This document shows positions 36,561 to 46,905 of a stretch of DNA of 64,000 bases, piece after piece (the stretch's first letter is position 1; each line of letters opens with the position of its first letter). The position numbers and the translations under genes were made by a program. Below the pieces are notes generated by a model. It worked only from the letters and a program-made list of their open reading frames with translations. It was not told where the DNA came from and searched no databases. Source of the DNA: Rostratula benghalensis (Eukaryota; Chordata; Aves; Charadriiformes; Rostratulidae); contig VXAI01000379.1 of assembly GCA_013399305.1 (NCBI GenBank), forward strand, positions 254,532-318,531, read 5' to 3'.

Positions 36561-36651
36561 GTTGAGAGCAGTAATGGAGTAGGCTGGGGAAAGCCATGCA
36601 AGGGAAGGACTCTGCTCTTGGGAGACCTGCCTTTTCCTCTCACTGACTTCA
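36561..36651. other. Short unassigned spacer between LTR and CR1 copy G
   Basis: About 90 bp match neither the other LTR nor CR1. This may be flanking DNA or a deletion junction. Confidence 0.5.
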
Positions 36652-37090
36652 CAGAATCATAGAATACCAGTTTGGAAGGAACCTCAAGGATCATCTGATG
36701 CAACCTTTTGTGGCAAAAGCACTGGCCCACCATCCTATTCAGTGTTAAGGAATCCACCACTCCCCTGGGAAGATTATTCCAAGGGCCAGTTGTTCTCATT
36801 GTGCATAATTTTCCTCTTGTTTCCTATAGGAATCTCCCCAGGAGTAACTTGTACCCATTACCCCTTGTCTTTTCCCGTGACTCCTTGTAAAAAGAGAGTC
36901 TCCATCTTCTTTGTAGCCACCCTTTAAATACTGGAACATGATCATAAGTTCTCCCCTAAACCTTCTGTTCTCAAGGCTGAACAAAGGCAGTTCTCTCAAC
37001 CTTTCCTGGTAGGCTTCCCAGTCCCTTAAGCACCTTGGTGGCCCTTCTCCTGACCACACTTGGTAGACATCCACTCCATCTTCTCTTTCA
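36652..37090 (-). mobile_element. CR1 LINE, 5'-truncated copy G
   Basis: The left edge is the CR1 tail ('cagaatcatagaataccag', 'tttggaaggaacctcaag'). To the right, minus-strand translation gives 'TTGPWNNLPRGVVDS', then 'LPLFSLENRRFRGELM' and 'FQYLKGGYKEDGDSLFTRS', the usual CR1 ORF2 tail, in broken frames. It abuts the truncated ERV LTR. Confidence 0.9.
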
Positions 37091-40000
37091 AAGCACTGTG
37101 AGACCTACCCAGTGCGTGCTATATATATATTGTGGGAAGAGGTGATTTCTATCTAGCCAGCAGATATAGCTGAGGAGAAAAAAAAAAAAAAAAAGCAATC
37201 CACAGATTTTGAGCCACTAGTGTTTTTACAGGACTGCTCTTTCTCATTGCAATTGGAAGCGAGTGGAAGATTTTGCCTCAACTGTGCATTGCAACTCCTT
37301 AACTCATACTTGAGACATTCACTGTAAAAAAATCTATAGCTTCTTCTTTTCCACCATAAAATGAGAAAAATTGTTCATTGTAAGAAACCATGAAAAGTGT
37401 ATTCAAAATAGAATAATGGCACCAACATGTTTTTCATGGAAAAATAGTATGTTGGATCAGAACTGCAAGAAGTAACTCTGGTTCAGTCTCCTGTGAGCAA
37501 CCTGAGTTTTCCAGTGCAAACAAAGCCTGTCCTTGTGAACGCTGATAGATAGCTTTTTTGTCTCTGGGAGCTGAGTAAGACTCAGAGTGCTGGAGGAGTG
37601 GCAGAACTAGTTTGGTTTGACTGTTTGGAAACATAAGCTGGAAATGAACATGGAACACTGACGTATTTTTTAGTCTCATTTGACATTAACTATATTCCTT
37701 TGTTTCCATTATATTAAATTATATCTAAGATCTGTGTGTTGTGCTGGCCTAGTCCTATAGTTCTTGTTCACGTAAATGGTATTGATCTCAACGGAAATTT
37801 TGTCTGAACTTTATCTTGAAGCAGAGAGACTTCAATTCTGAGTACATGCAACCTAATGCAAAAAGTTGAGCAGACATCAGGTTAAATTTCAGTCATGATA
37901 CATTCATTGGCATGATAACAGAGTTTCCTGTTGATATCAGCACAAACTGTCTTTGGATCTGAAGCCCTAGTATTAAGGAGAGTTCAAGCTTAAGAAGAAA
38001 CATATGTCTCTGAAAGAAGGTGATTCCAGAATCCTGTTGTGACTAAGTTTATTCTTTCTTTCTTTCTTTAATTTAATGCTTTTTCTTCATAAAACTCTTC
38101 TGGTCAGAGTTAATCCCAGAAATACCAAGTGAGCAATGCCTGTCATGTAATCCCTCACTAATTCAGATCTTCAATACATGGATGCATCAGCAGAAAAATG
38201 GTCATCCATGTTTGTCATTGCTAAGAATTGGATCTCAAGACATACTTTAAATGCCATTTCATTTCAGTGAGATTTCATTTTGTTGCAATTTCAGTTCAGT
38301 TCAGTTCAGAACTGAGCATGGTGTTGACCCTGGCTTATAGCCTGAAGACACACTTTGCGAATCTCAAAAAGTTTTGTCCAGCGCAGAGAAGCAGGCAAAT
38401 TAAATTTCTTCAGACCTTGTCAGAATGTACAGATTTGCAAACTGGACTAGAAATCTCAGGAGGGCAAGTTTGCATGAATATGTTTGGGCAGAAACATAGG
38501 AATAGAATTATCTACTGCGGGGCAGTTCAGTGTTTCCACTTCCCATCTCCAAAATGGCAGAGATGCTTAAGGGAATACGCTGACCTCTGTTCTCCAAGTT
38601 ACAAGCGGCGTGCAAAATAAGGCTTGCCTGTTTTATTTTACACAGGCAAGATAGCCCATCACCCCACTGAACTCAAGATATTATGTACATAAAAGCTGCT
38701 TACAAGATTGAAAAATAAACACCTGACCTTATAAATTGTTCTTCCAAGCCTGAACTTCTTAACTTCAATCGGTCAGGAGTGGAGAATTGACTGCCAAGGT
38801 ATAGGCTTCATGACTTTAAAAAGACTATAGCCTGGCTCATCATCATGTCTGAGGATTTCAGGCAGGTGAGGAGAAGTTAACAAAACAGAGAGAAATTATT
38901 ACAGTAGTCCAAGCAAGGTTATTGCTATACCTACAAAATGAGCTCAGCTTCTGCAGGTTGGTATTATTCCCAAGCCACTTGTTTTTTGCTGACTTCTCAG
39001 CCTTCAATTAGAAACCTAAACCCAATATAAAGGAATGCATAAGGGGGCAACTCCAGAGGTCAGGCAGCTCCTAAGCTAAGCAGCAGATGGCAAGGTGAGG
39101 AAGAGAGTCTGAAACTAATGCTTCAAAAGCAATTGGTACCTGACACTTTCCCTATGGATTCGGAGCTGGAAGCTGTGGCTGGAACCCAAACCAGTCTGGT
39201 CTCTACAGCAAACAAACACGAGAAGAGTCTTGTCTGGAGTCTCATTCTTGCTCCTGGCTCTCCTGGTGGCTTAGTGCTCTTGCTCCAGGGATCTTGGTTG
39301 AAATCCTGCACTGACTATATAAAGTAGGACTATGGACCTCGGTTTCTCTCTCCTGCTCTCAGCTGCATTTTATGTTCAGTGCTTGGCCTGGTTATTTTGT
39401 GCAAGAACCAGTTTAGTAGGCAAGTTTCAAAGACACTGACCAAGACAGGGAAGTTGTCTGGTCGGCAGGGCAAAAGCAGGACACCTTGTGAGCTATCCTG
39501 CAAAGACTGACCGATTGCAAGTATACTCACTGTGTGGCAAACAAGTTAAGTACCCTGAGGATTTTACTAGGAGAAATGAAAAAGCACAGGAAATTTGGCT
39601 TCTTCTCAAATTAGGCAGCAGCTGAAGAGGAGACTGAAGGATCAAAATCTTGAACATACTATTAAAGTGTCAGTCCCTGTGAATGCAACTATGGGTGCCT
39701 AGAAATAGATTAATTTAAATCTGCATATCAGGCAGACAGTAAAAGAAAGGTGATTTCAGTTTAGAGCAGGATTTAGCAACTCCATATAGTCAAAGAAATG
39801 CTAACAAACTACAAATATTTTTTTAATTATATTTTAATTACACTGGTACTGCTACTGTAGGTATTAATGAAAATGCAAAGCATATGGTTTAGAGCACCAA
39901 TAAAAAGGCATGTCCTGTGAATGAAATGGGGTTATATTCTATCAGTAAAAGTACAAATATGGGGTTTTTTAAAGTCAGAAAAAGCTTGGATACTTGACAA

Positions 40001-42126
40001 AAAAAGCTTATATTAAAATGTAGCTTTTACATATTTTATACTCTTTCTGTGAGCAAATTACAATAGTGAACCTCTGAATAATTTTAAGATAAACTAATCA
40101 TCAAGTTACTATTGCATTTTGCACATGATGCTAATCGTGTTTGCAGCATTATGGTGCCGAGTACAATGAGGTTTTTATTTCTAGAATTCGAGTAATGCTT
40201 TTATAAACTTCTCTCATGCTTATTTTTTTATAAAGCTGCGCAGAAAGGTCAAAGAAAGGGTTGTCTTTTATATTATGACAGCCTCCAGAGGGTTAAAGAA
40301 TAAAAGTGGTTTATAAATAAAAGCCTCTTTCATCTGTCTTTGAACGCCCCCATAACTAAACCTCCTTGCGAGTCCATTTCTTGACATAGTCATCATTTCT
40401 CACTAGTTTCAAAATATCTGCAAGACAATGTCTTGATCTTCAGTTATGGATATACTCTACTGGGAAGAGAGAAAGGGACGTATTGTGCAGGGAGGAAAGA
40501 GGCCATAGACTATTTCTGTCCATGATTTTTGGCTCTTTGACCCTTGGCAAACCAGGCTGGTGATTAGACCCCAGACATTTCAGGGCTGATCGGTAGCTAG
40601 ATCCGGTTGTAATTACCTGTAAAATTAATCTGTCTTAGCCACACCCTTCATGCCTGATTGAGCTTCCAACATGTGTCTGTGTGAAGAGCCATGAAAATAA
40701 AGGTTCTTTAGGGCAGACCTGGACATTTGTGCTGCGTGATTCAAGAAGTTTGTGCCACCAGCTGTCCTGCTGGCCTCTCAGGCAGAAGGAATGGGAAGTA
40801 CATCTCATCTAAGCCTCTGTCTCCATACTCCCCTCTTCCATTTTTGACCTGGCCTGAAACTTCTCGTGGGGTGTTATGCCCCATGGAGAATGGTAGCAGG
40901 TTGAGAAGGTGACCCACAGACCATTCCCAACCTCCAGCTGGGATGTGGGATGAAAGGCCAAAGAGGGAAAAACATCCTTCATCAGGCTTTGTGGGTTGCA
41001 GATGCACAGGCAGAGTGGGGCTGCAAGGGTAGAACCAACAGTTCCAGCCTGTTGTTTTGTGGGCTGGGAATAAATGGGACTTTGAAATGAGGAGAGAACC
41101 CTCTCTTATAGAAGAGAGGGCTATGTGAAAGAGAAATAGTTAAGCTCACATGCTGAAATAAGCGAAAATAGAGATATTTTAAAATTATAATCTTTAACTC
41201 TGACAATAAATTATTTTTCATATTGTAGTGTTTGAAATTTTAATCTACTTGTAGCTTGTTGCTTACATTCAAACTATGCAGGGTTTGTTTAGTCTCTTTT
41301 CTCTTATAAAATTAAAGTTTACAAATGTATCATTAATTTTCATTTATTAAAAACAGTCTTCCTGCATAAAAGTAATTCCAGATGATCATTACAAACATAC
41401 TTTAAGAGGCAAAGAAAATATATTGATTGCATAGAATTTGAATGGCAAGAAATATGTTTTTAATTATTGTTATTTTATTAACGGACAAGCACTATCTTAT
41501 TAAATCTAAATTGGATGTGCACTGAGGAACACTAATGCAAACCATTCCTTAGACAAAAAATTAAATACACATTGGTACATAATAAAACCCTCATGTACAA
41601 TAGGGGTGGTTTACAAAAAGGTATTTCAACTTCTGAGCAGACCAACATGCAAGTATTTCACCATATGAGTTCATGGTAAGGTCCCTAGCATAAAGTATAT
41701 TGCTTAAAAGTGCCTGATTTTTTTTTTTTTTTCTGTTGGGATCATATGTTTCTGTAGCTCCATTAACTTCCAGGCTACTGCTTCCAATTTATAACAGTTC
41801 AAAACAGTATTTGGGCTGGAAAAGCTGAAACCATCCAGCTAAAACGTAGTAGGGTAGACATAAACTATCAAACATTGACCCCGAAAATGCATTTCAATGT
41901 AATTAAATTCCTATGTACAGCAGAACACCACTCATCTTTACTTCCCTTTCCTACTCTTCCCAGGCAGCCGTTTGGTCATCATCAGGAGTCAGAACAGCTG
42001 GAGATGGTTGTGGTCAGCATCACGGACCAAAGCTCACCCTCTTGACGCTGCTGATGTTTGACTGCAACCTGGGTTTCCAGTACACAAAAAAGTCTTCTGC
42101 TTAAACTTGGGTTTGGTCCAACAACA
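37091..42126. other. Unannotated DNA; AT-rich blocks
   Basis: No gene recognised. A 17-base A tract lies at 37178-37194, a TTTC run near 38052-38070 and a TTCAG run near 38290-38310. A perfect 9-bp-arm hairpin is at 41099-41120, and a T run is near 41717-41731. The strongly AT-rich stretches at about 39830-40330 and 41200-41560 have low repeat content and could be conserved non-coding DNA, but one genome cannot show that. Confidence 0.55.
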
Positions 42127-42321
42127 TCATAGGCTGACTGGAAGCAGCCCAGGCTTATTCCAGCTGTTTCTTCTGATACTCTCATGCCGATAAGAGGACT
42201 CTCTAATCGTGTCTTTCACCAAAATGCCTAGCAAAGCTGCAATGCCCACATATGTGTTGCAGATTCCTTTGTTTTGGGCAGGGACAGTTGCTTGGGCTTC
42301 CAGTGTAACTCTGCTGTTGCT
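42127..42321 (-). other. Possible terminal exon or chance open segment
   Basis: On the minus strand, 64 codons are open between two stops (TGA at 42322-42324 upstream and TGA at 42127-42129). They contain a hydrophobic stretch 'TYVGIAALLGILV' and then a basic, Ser/Arg-rich tail 'ESSYRHESIRRNSWNKPG'. A pyrimidine-rich run followed by CAG lies about 10-20 bp upstream, and several AATAAA-type signals occur further along the minus strand (for example near 41474). It looks more protein-like than other short frames here. I do not recognise it, and no initiator ATG is present within the segment. Confidence 0.2.
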
Positions 42322-42975
42322 TCATTCATCCTGCTCCAGAAAAAAACAACAACCGTATTTAGTTATTCTTTAATGAAAAGATATTATTAGATCACTGATC
42401 TGAGCACAGATGCCTCAGCCCACAGCAGTAATGAGTTTGTCTATATTGGAATACCAAAAAGGAATTTCCTCTATTTACTTGGAATAAACTATTTTCTGTA
42501 ACAAGTCTTAAGAACATGAACACTGTTTAGAGTGAGAAGTTGAAGGCACATAGACAAAACAAAGCTGATTGTTTTGTTCAGAACAGAAGTTAATGAATTC
42601 TAGTTGTTCAGTGTTTCACAACCAGCTCCCTCAAAAGTCTTAGTTGGAAGTTCAGCCTCACTGATGCTGGTGATTAGATGCCAATGTCAGGACATTTGTG
42701 TGGTATAGTGTGAAGATCAGTTAAAATTCTCCTAGTGTCCTGTTGGCCATAAGAATATAGGTATTTCACTGGAAAGAAAAGTAATTGCATTTGACTCATG
42801 GGTAAGAGGATCAAGGGGTGTGTGCCCAGGTCCTACTGGCTTGTCTGGAGATGACAACGTGAAGAGGCACAGGAAGGAAGAGAAGATGGCAGCAGCTCCT
42901 CACAGCTCAGCAAACCCACTCAGTCAATCCTTTGCTGCCCATGAGCTTAGGTACAGGTGGACAGAAGGGTGTTAC

Positions 42976-43023
42976 TGCTGTGGTAGACATTTGCTGCGAC
43001 AGACCTGTGCTGCGATAGACCTT
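42976..43023 (+). repeat. Three-unit 16-bp tandem repeat
   Basis: Three head-to-tail 16-mers run 42976-42991, 42992-43007 and 43008-43023. All start 'tgctg' and contain 'agac' at the same offset; units 2 and 3 differ at two positions. A fourth partial unit ('tgcc') may follow. Confidence 0.85.
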
Positions 43024-44257
43024 TGCCATAGCAAGTTTTGACATCCTTGAGAAGGCACGATAGGTGACAGCGTGTTCCCCCAGGTCCATTGCCACAGTGT
43101 CAGATCTGAATCATGGGCTGGAAAGTTGATGACACTGCATAATGTACTAGAAAATTCCCTTAATCTGATCCATAGCCTACATTTTCCAAGACACTTAGAG
43201 AACTGGGTTTTTTTATATCTTCTTTCTTAAGTGATATTTGAGAAAAATAAAATTGTTACACAAAATAAGCCAAATTATGATTATTTCATGGTGGAAAGTA
43301 CACTGTGAAATCAGTGAGAGCTTTTCTCAAGTTAAGGCCCAGAATATTTTGCCCTAAAATAGAAAAGAGGAGGGTAAAGTGACAAGCTTTCCAAAATGTC
43401 ACTCGACTGACTAAAGCAGCACAATAAGTAAATTTTCTGCAGAATTTCTCTGCCTTTTAAATTAAAGAGTCCAGGTGGTTAATGATGCAGAAAAGGTCCA
43501 AGGGATGCATATGATTCCTTCATACAATTGACTTTTCTACCTGAAAAAATGACAAATAATTTAGTAATCAATGACCAAAGAAAGCTCACTTCACAGCAAC
43601 TATGCTAAAATGATCAGTGCTGAACAAACCAAGTAATTTCATTATTGCTGGCCTCCACACCATACAATATGTGCTTGACAATATGTCAAGCACAGATGAC
43701 AGTGTATAACAAATTTGAACCCCCCAAGACTATACCTTAAGAGGTCTTGGGCTGCCTGCCTGAATTGAAGACTCTTAAGTTCTTACAGAAGGTATTCTCC
43801 CAGTAATTACAGTGCATACTTTAGCTACTGAGGTTAAAACTGATAAAGTTTCTAGGATTTTCACTGAAAAGGCTTATTATTAATATAGAGCTAGACTCCT
43901 TTGCCATTAGATAAAAGAAACCTCCCAGACCTACACTGTTCTGGTCTCATAGAAAACCATTTTCCATTATCAAGAACACTTTTTCAGCTAAAAGAAAACA
44001 GCTTTTCAAATTTTGTTGGTATTTCACTGTATTGGGAGTGTGACTCAGTCCAGAACTACTGTGCTCAGAAAGGAAAAACAGACACATCAGGTTTGCATGC
44101 AAGTAAATGTATGCCCACTTGAATTTCATGGAACCACTACTATCCACAAGCCAACGACTACTGTGAACATTATGAGAGTCCTAAAATGTTGGGGGTTTTT
44201 TGTAGGATGAAGTAGCTACACAGTGGAGCTACGTAGCTAAACTTTTCTAGCATATAA
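43024..44257. other. Unannotated DNA with a perfect palindrome
   Basis: No gene recognised. A 25-bp perfect inverted repeat lies at 43670-43694 (arms 11 bp, loop 3 bp). Confidence 0.6.
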
Positions 44258-44507
44258 AATCATAGAATCATAGAACGGTCCAGGCTGGAAGGGACCTCTA
44301 GGGTCATCTAGTCTGAACTCCCTGCGGTCAGCAGGGACACCCCCAACTACACCAGGTTACCCAAGGCCTTGTCAAGTCTCTCCTTGAATATCCCCAGGGA
44401 AGTGGCCTCAACCACTTCCCTGGGCAGCCTGTTCCAGTGTTCAACCACACTCATCCTATTATCCAGTCTAAATCCACTCTCATCCAGCTTGAATCATAGA
44501 ATCGTAT
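44258..44507 (-). mobile_element. CR1 LINE, 5'-truncated copy H
   Basis: The left edge is 'aatcatagaatcatagaacg' followed by 'ccaggctggaagggacctct', the CR1 3' end in minus orientation. Then come 'cccaaggccttgtcaagtct' and 'gggcagcctgttccagtgtt'. At the truncated right end a second tail-like 'gaatcatagaatcgta' appears at 44491-44506, as if the element had inserted at an existing CR1 tail or duplicated its target. Confidence 0.93.
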
Positions 44508-45249
44508 CCTTGAAACCTCCTTAGAAGAGTTGGTTAAACAGATTACTGTTATGCAGAGGCCTGTGTCAGGGTACTGAAATCTCATTCTGCATGATGCACC
44601 CCTCTGCCAGGCTCCACATGAACAATGAATGAAGCAGAGACACAGAGACTGAGCAAGATAAAGAAACCCTGGGAAAAAGACAGAGCAATTAAAAGAACCA
44701 CAAGAGTTAAAGATACAGACCGACAGAAGGCTATTTCAAGCCATTGGCCGTTCATTCTGCCTGTTCAGTCATTTCATTAGCTTGACAAAACTTAATAAAT
44801 CGGCTGTGGTAAACAACAGGTCCTGGAAAGCACACCAGAAAGCACAGAAATCTCCACCTTGGTGCATTCATGTACAGATGAGAGGAAGACAGCCAGCCAA
44901 TATCTTCGTTGGTGACAACAGTGGTGGCCTGGGCATGTGATGATTTCCATATTGTTGATTTCAGGAAGAAAAAGGCAACTACGAAACTGTAGTCCAGAAA
45001 TCTCAGCAGTACTGAAGTGAAATAGAAGAACATTGTTTTAAAAGCACAGACATTTCTTGAGGTCAAAAAGCACAAAAGAGTTGGAGGTCACAGAGCCAAT
45101 CTTGAAAATCTAGGTATGCAGGGATAGATTTTAGGGCTAGATTCCCCTACATTTCAGGGCTGCAACCCTGAAAAGAGTGTGGGTGGTGGTCTGGAACAGA
45201 ACTAACAATTCAAAACAAAGCTCCCAAGGGACTGCCTGGACTAAGCTTT
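44508..45249. other. Unannotated; possible 5' continuation of the gypsy relic
   Basis: No secure feature. Plus-strand translation at about 44906-44990 gives 'SLVTTVVAWACDDFHIVDFR', which loosely resembles the fingers of a Ty3/gypsy RT ahead of the relic at 45250. The match is too weak to call. The 107-codon minus frame 45075-44752 has no recognised motif. Confidence 0.35.
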
Positions 45250-46020
45250 TGGTAACGCAACAGAAGACCATGATCACAGTCACTGGGCAGTTTTGGAGAG
45301 ATTTGGGCCTGTGAGGCTAATGCTAAACAAATGCAGATGACAAGAGGGTATCATGCAAAGGGCACTAAACATGGGAGAGAAGGGAACCTAGCAAAGAACA
45401 TAATAATGCTATGGCCATTAGCATGTAATTGCTTGAAGAAAGAAAGAAAAGGTGTGATTTTTTTGGAACTGTGCTTTACATAGATAAATTTATGACTAAC
45501 GTAGTTTTCTGAACCAGCAGCCTTAAAGCATGACTGCTCAAAAACATTCAAAGAACAAGAGAGTGCTTGAGAAACTAAAGGGTTTAATTAAAGAGGCCCC
45601 AATCCCGAAATACTATGACAATAAGCACAAAAGTAAATTGTCCATGGATGCATCCCAGGAGAATATTGGCACAATACTCTTTCAATAACACAGTTGAAGC
45701 TGGAGACAAGTGGCTAATGCATCATGGCCACTAAGAGAAACTGAATGTAAATATGCTGAAAGAATGAAGGAGTTTTTGGCCTTAAGCCATGGCTGTAAAA
45801 AAATTCCTTTATTTATGGGACACCACTGTTAGCTGAAACTGACCATAAACCACATACTGCTATTGCCAAGATAGGCCTGATAAATACCTCCTGGAGAATA
45901 CAGAGATTGTTTTTTCAGCTACAAATGTATGTTTTACAAATTGAGTAAGCCTGGGTGAGATTTGATGGTTGCAGGCAAACTGCTGATCATTTTACAAAAC
46001 TTCCAGACATTGATCATGGA
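45250..46020 (+). pseudogene. Ty3/gypsy-type RT-RNase H relic
   Basis: Plus-strand translation, moving between frames, gives in order 'EDHDHSHWAVLERF' (segment after the RT catalytic box), 'FFGTVLYIDKFMTNV' (palm/thumb FLG block), 'LEKLKGLIKEAPIPKYYD' (thumb/connection), and RNase H. RNase H is seen as 'LSMDASQENIGTILFQ' (Asp codon 45647-45649), 'YAERMKEFLALSHGCKK' (Glu 45770-45772), 'AETDHKPHTAIAK' (Asp 45841-45843), 'WRIQRLFFQLQMY' and 'TADHFTKLPDI' (Asp 45985-45987). The TDHKP box and the final AD...LP pattern are characteristic of Ty3/gypsy elements. In-frame stops (45686-45688, 45946-45948) and a frame change near 45825 show it is dead. The RT catalytic box itself is not readable. No LTR was recognised. 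A spumavirus- or ERV-derived pol is less likely because of the TDHKP motif. Confidence 0.8.
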
Positions 46021-46457
46021 TGTGGCCAAGCCTAAAAAAAAAAAAAAAGAAAGAAAACCCTCTTCACTTTCATGCAATGTGCGGACTCTGATTGCCAGTA
46101 CCACTAGCAAGTCTGAAATGTTAATTCAGGCTTTGGCACAAAGTTGCCAGTGCCATATTATACCCCTTTATTGTACCTTGGCAGTGAGGCCGGAATAGTA
46201 CATGTGGACTTTTAAAGAAGTTTGAATAGAAAATCCTGAATGTATTGAGAAGGGGTACATGAAAGTTATTAAGAGAAGAGAATTCTAAGAGAAAGACCAG
46301 AGGCTGCTGAGAAATCAACAGTGACGTTAAAGCAATTCAATAGAATTTAAAAACTTTCATTATACCCACAATGCAGGACAACTCCCTCCAAAAGAACCTA
46401 TGAAGATGGCAAAAGAAGAATAAGTAAATGTAAATCTTCTTGTAATTTGCATTTGTT

Positions 46458-46500
46458 ATATAAATAATAATTAATATGTATTATTATCATTATTATTATT
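46458..46500 (+). repeat. AT-rich trinucleotide-like tract inside the gypsy relic
   Basis: ATT/TTA-rich sequence ('attattatcattattattat') lies between the RNase H and integrase parts of the relic. It probably expanded after the element died. Confidence 0.7.
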
Positions 46501-46905
46501 GTAGTTGTTTCTTTCTCTGTTGTTACTGTTTTATCCCTAGCATGGCCTTGCTAGAAGTTACTGCAGCCAAAACAAAAAACATATTCATTTTAACTAAACC
46601 TGACACACCAAGCATGGTAACATCTGACAACAGGCCACAATGTAGTTGGTATCACTGAAAAGTAATTTGCAGATTTAGCTTTATCACCGCTAATTCCCAT
46701 TACATCCAAATTTTCAAGGTGAATGGAAAAGTGTCAGAAGAACACAGCGCTGTCTGTAAAATGAAAGACTGGGGGAGTGCGACTGATCCCCATCTAGCAC
46801 CAGTGAAGATAGCTGTGTGGAACTGGTTTCTTGCAAAGACAAGCTGGAGTGTGCTATGTTACTGAGAGGCTCTGCTGCACTGGGCTGATGGTTCACATTC
46901 AAGAC
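46500..46905 (+). pseudogene. Ty3/gypsy-type integrase core relic
   Basis: Frame 0 from 46542 reads 'LLEVTAAKTKNIFILTKPDT', then 'PSMVTSDNRPQCSWYH', a stop, 'VICRFSFITANSHYIQ', 'FKVNGKVSEEHSAVCKM' and 'TDPHLAPVKIAVWNWF'. The order matches the rve-type integrase core: SDN with the second catalytic Asp (46626-46628), the S.YYPQSNGKVE-like segment, and then the 'DP.LALL..R..P' segment of gypsy elements. Thirty-five residues after the Asp the expected Glu position reads Ser (46734-46736), with Glu following. It lies about 480 bp downstream of the RNase H relic on the same strand, as expected for RT-RH-IN order. The zinc-binding domain and first Asp are not readable. Confidence 0.7.

Noticed and set aside
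45962..46198. 78-codon plus-strand ORF starting in the gypsy relic
   Set aside because: It runs in a different frame from the RNase H blocks and crosses an A tract. It is debris, not a gene.
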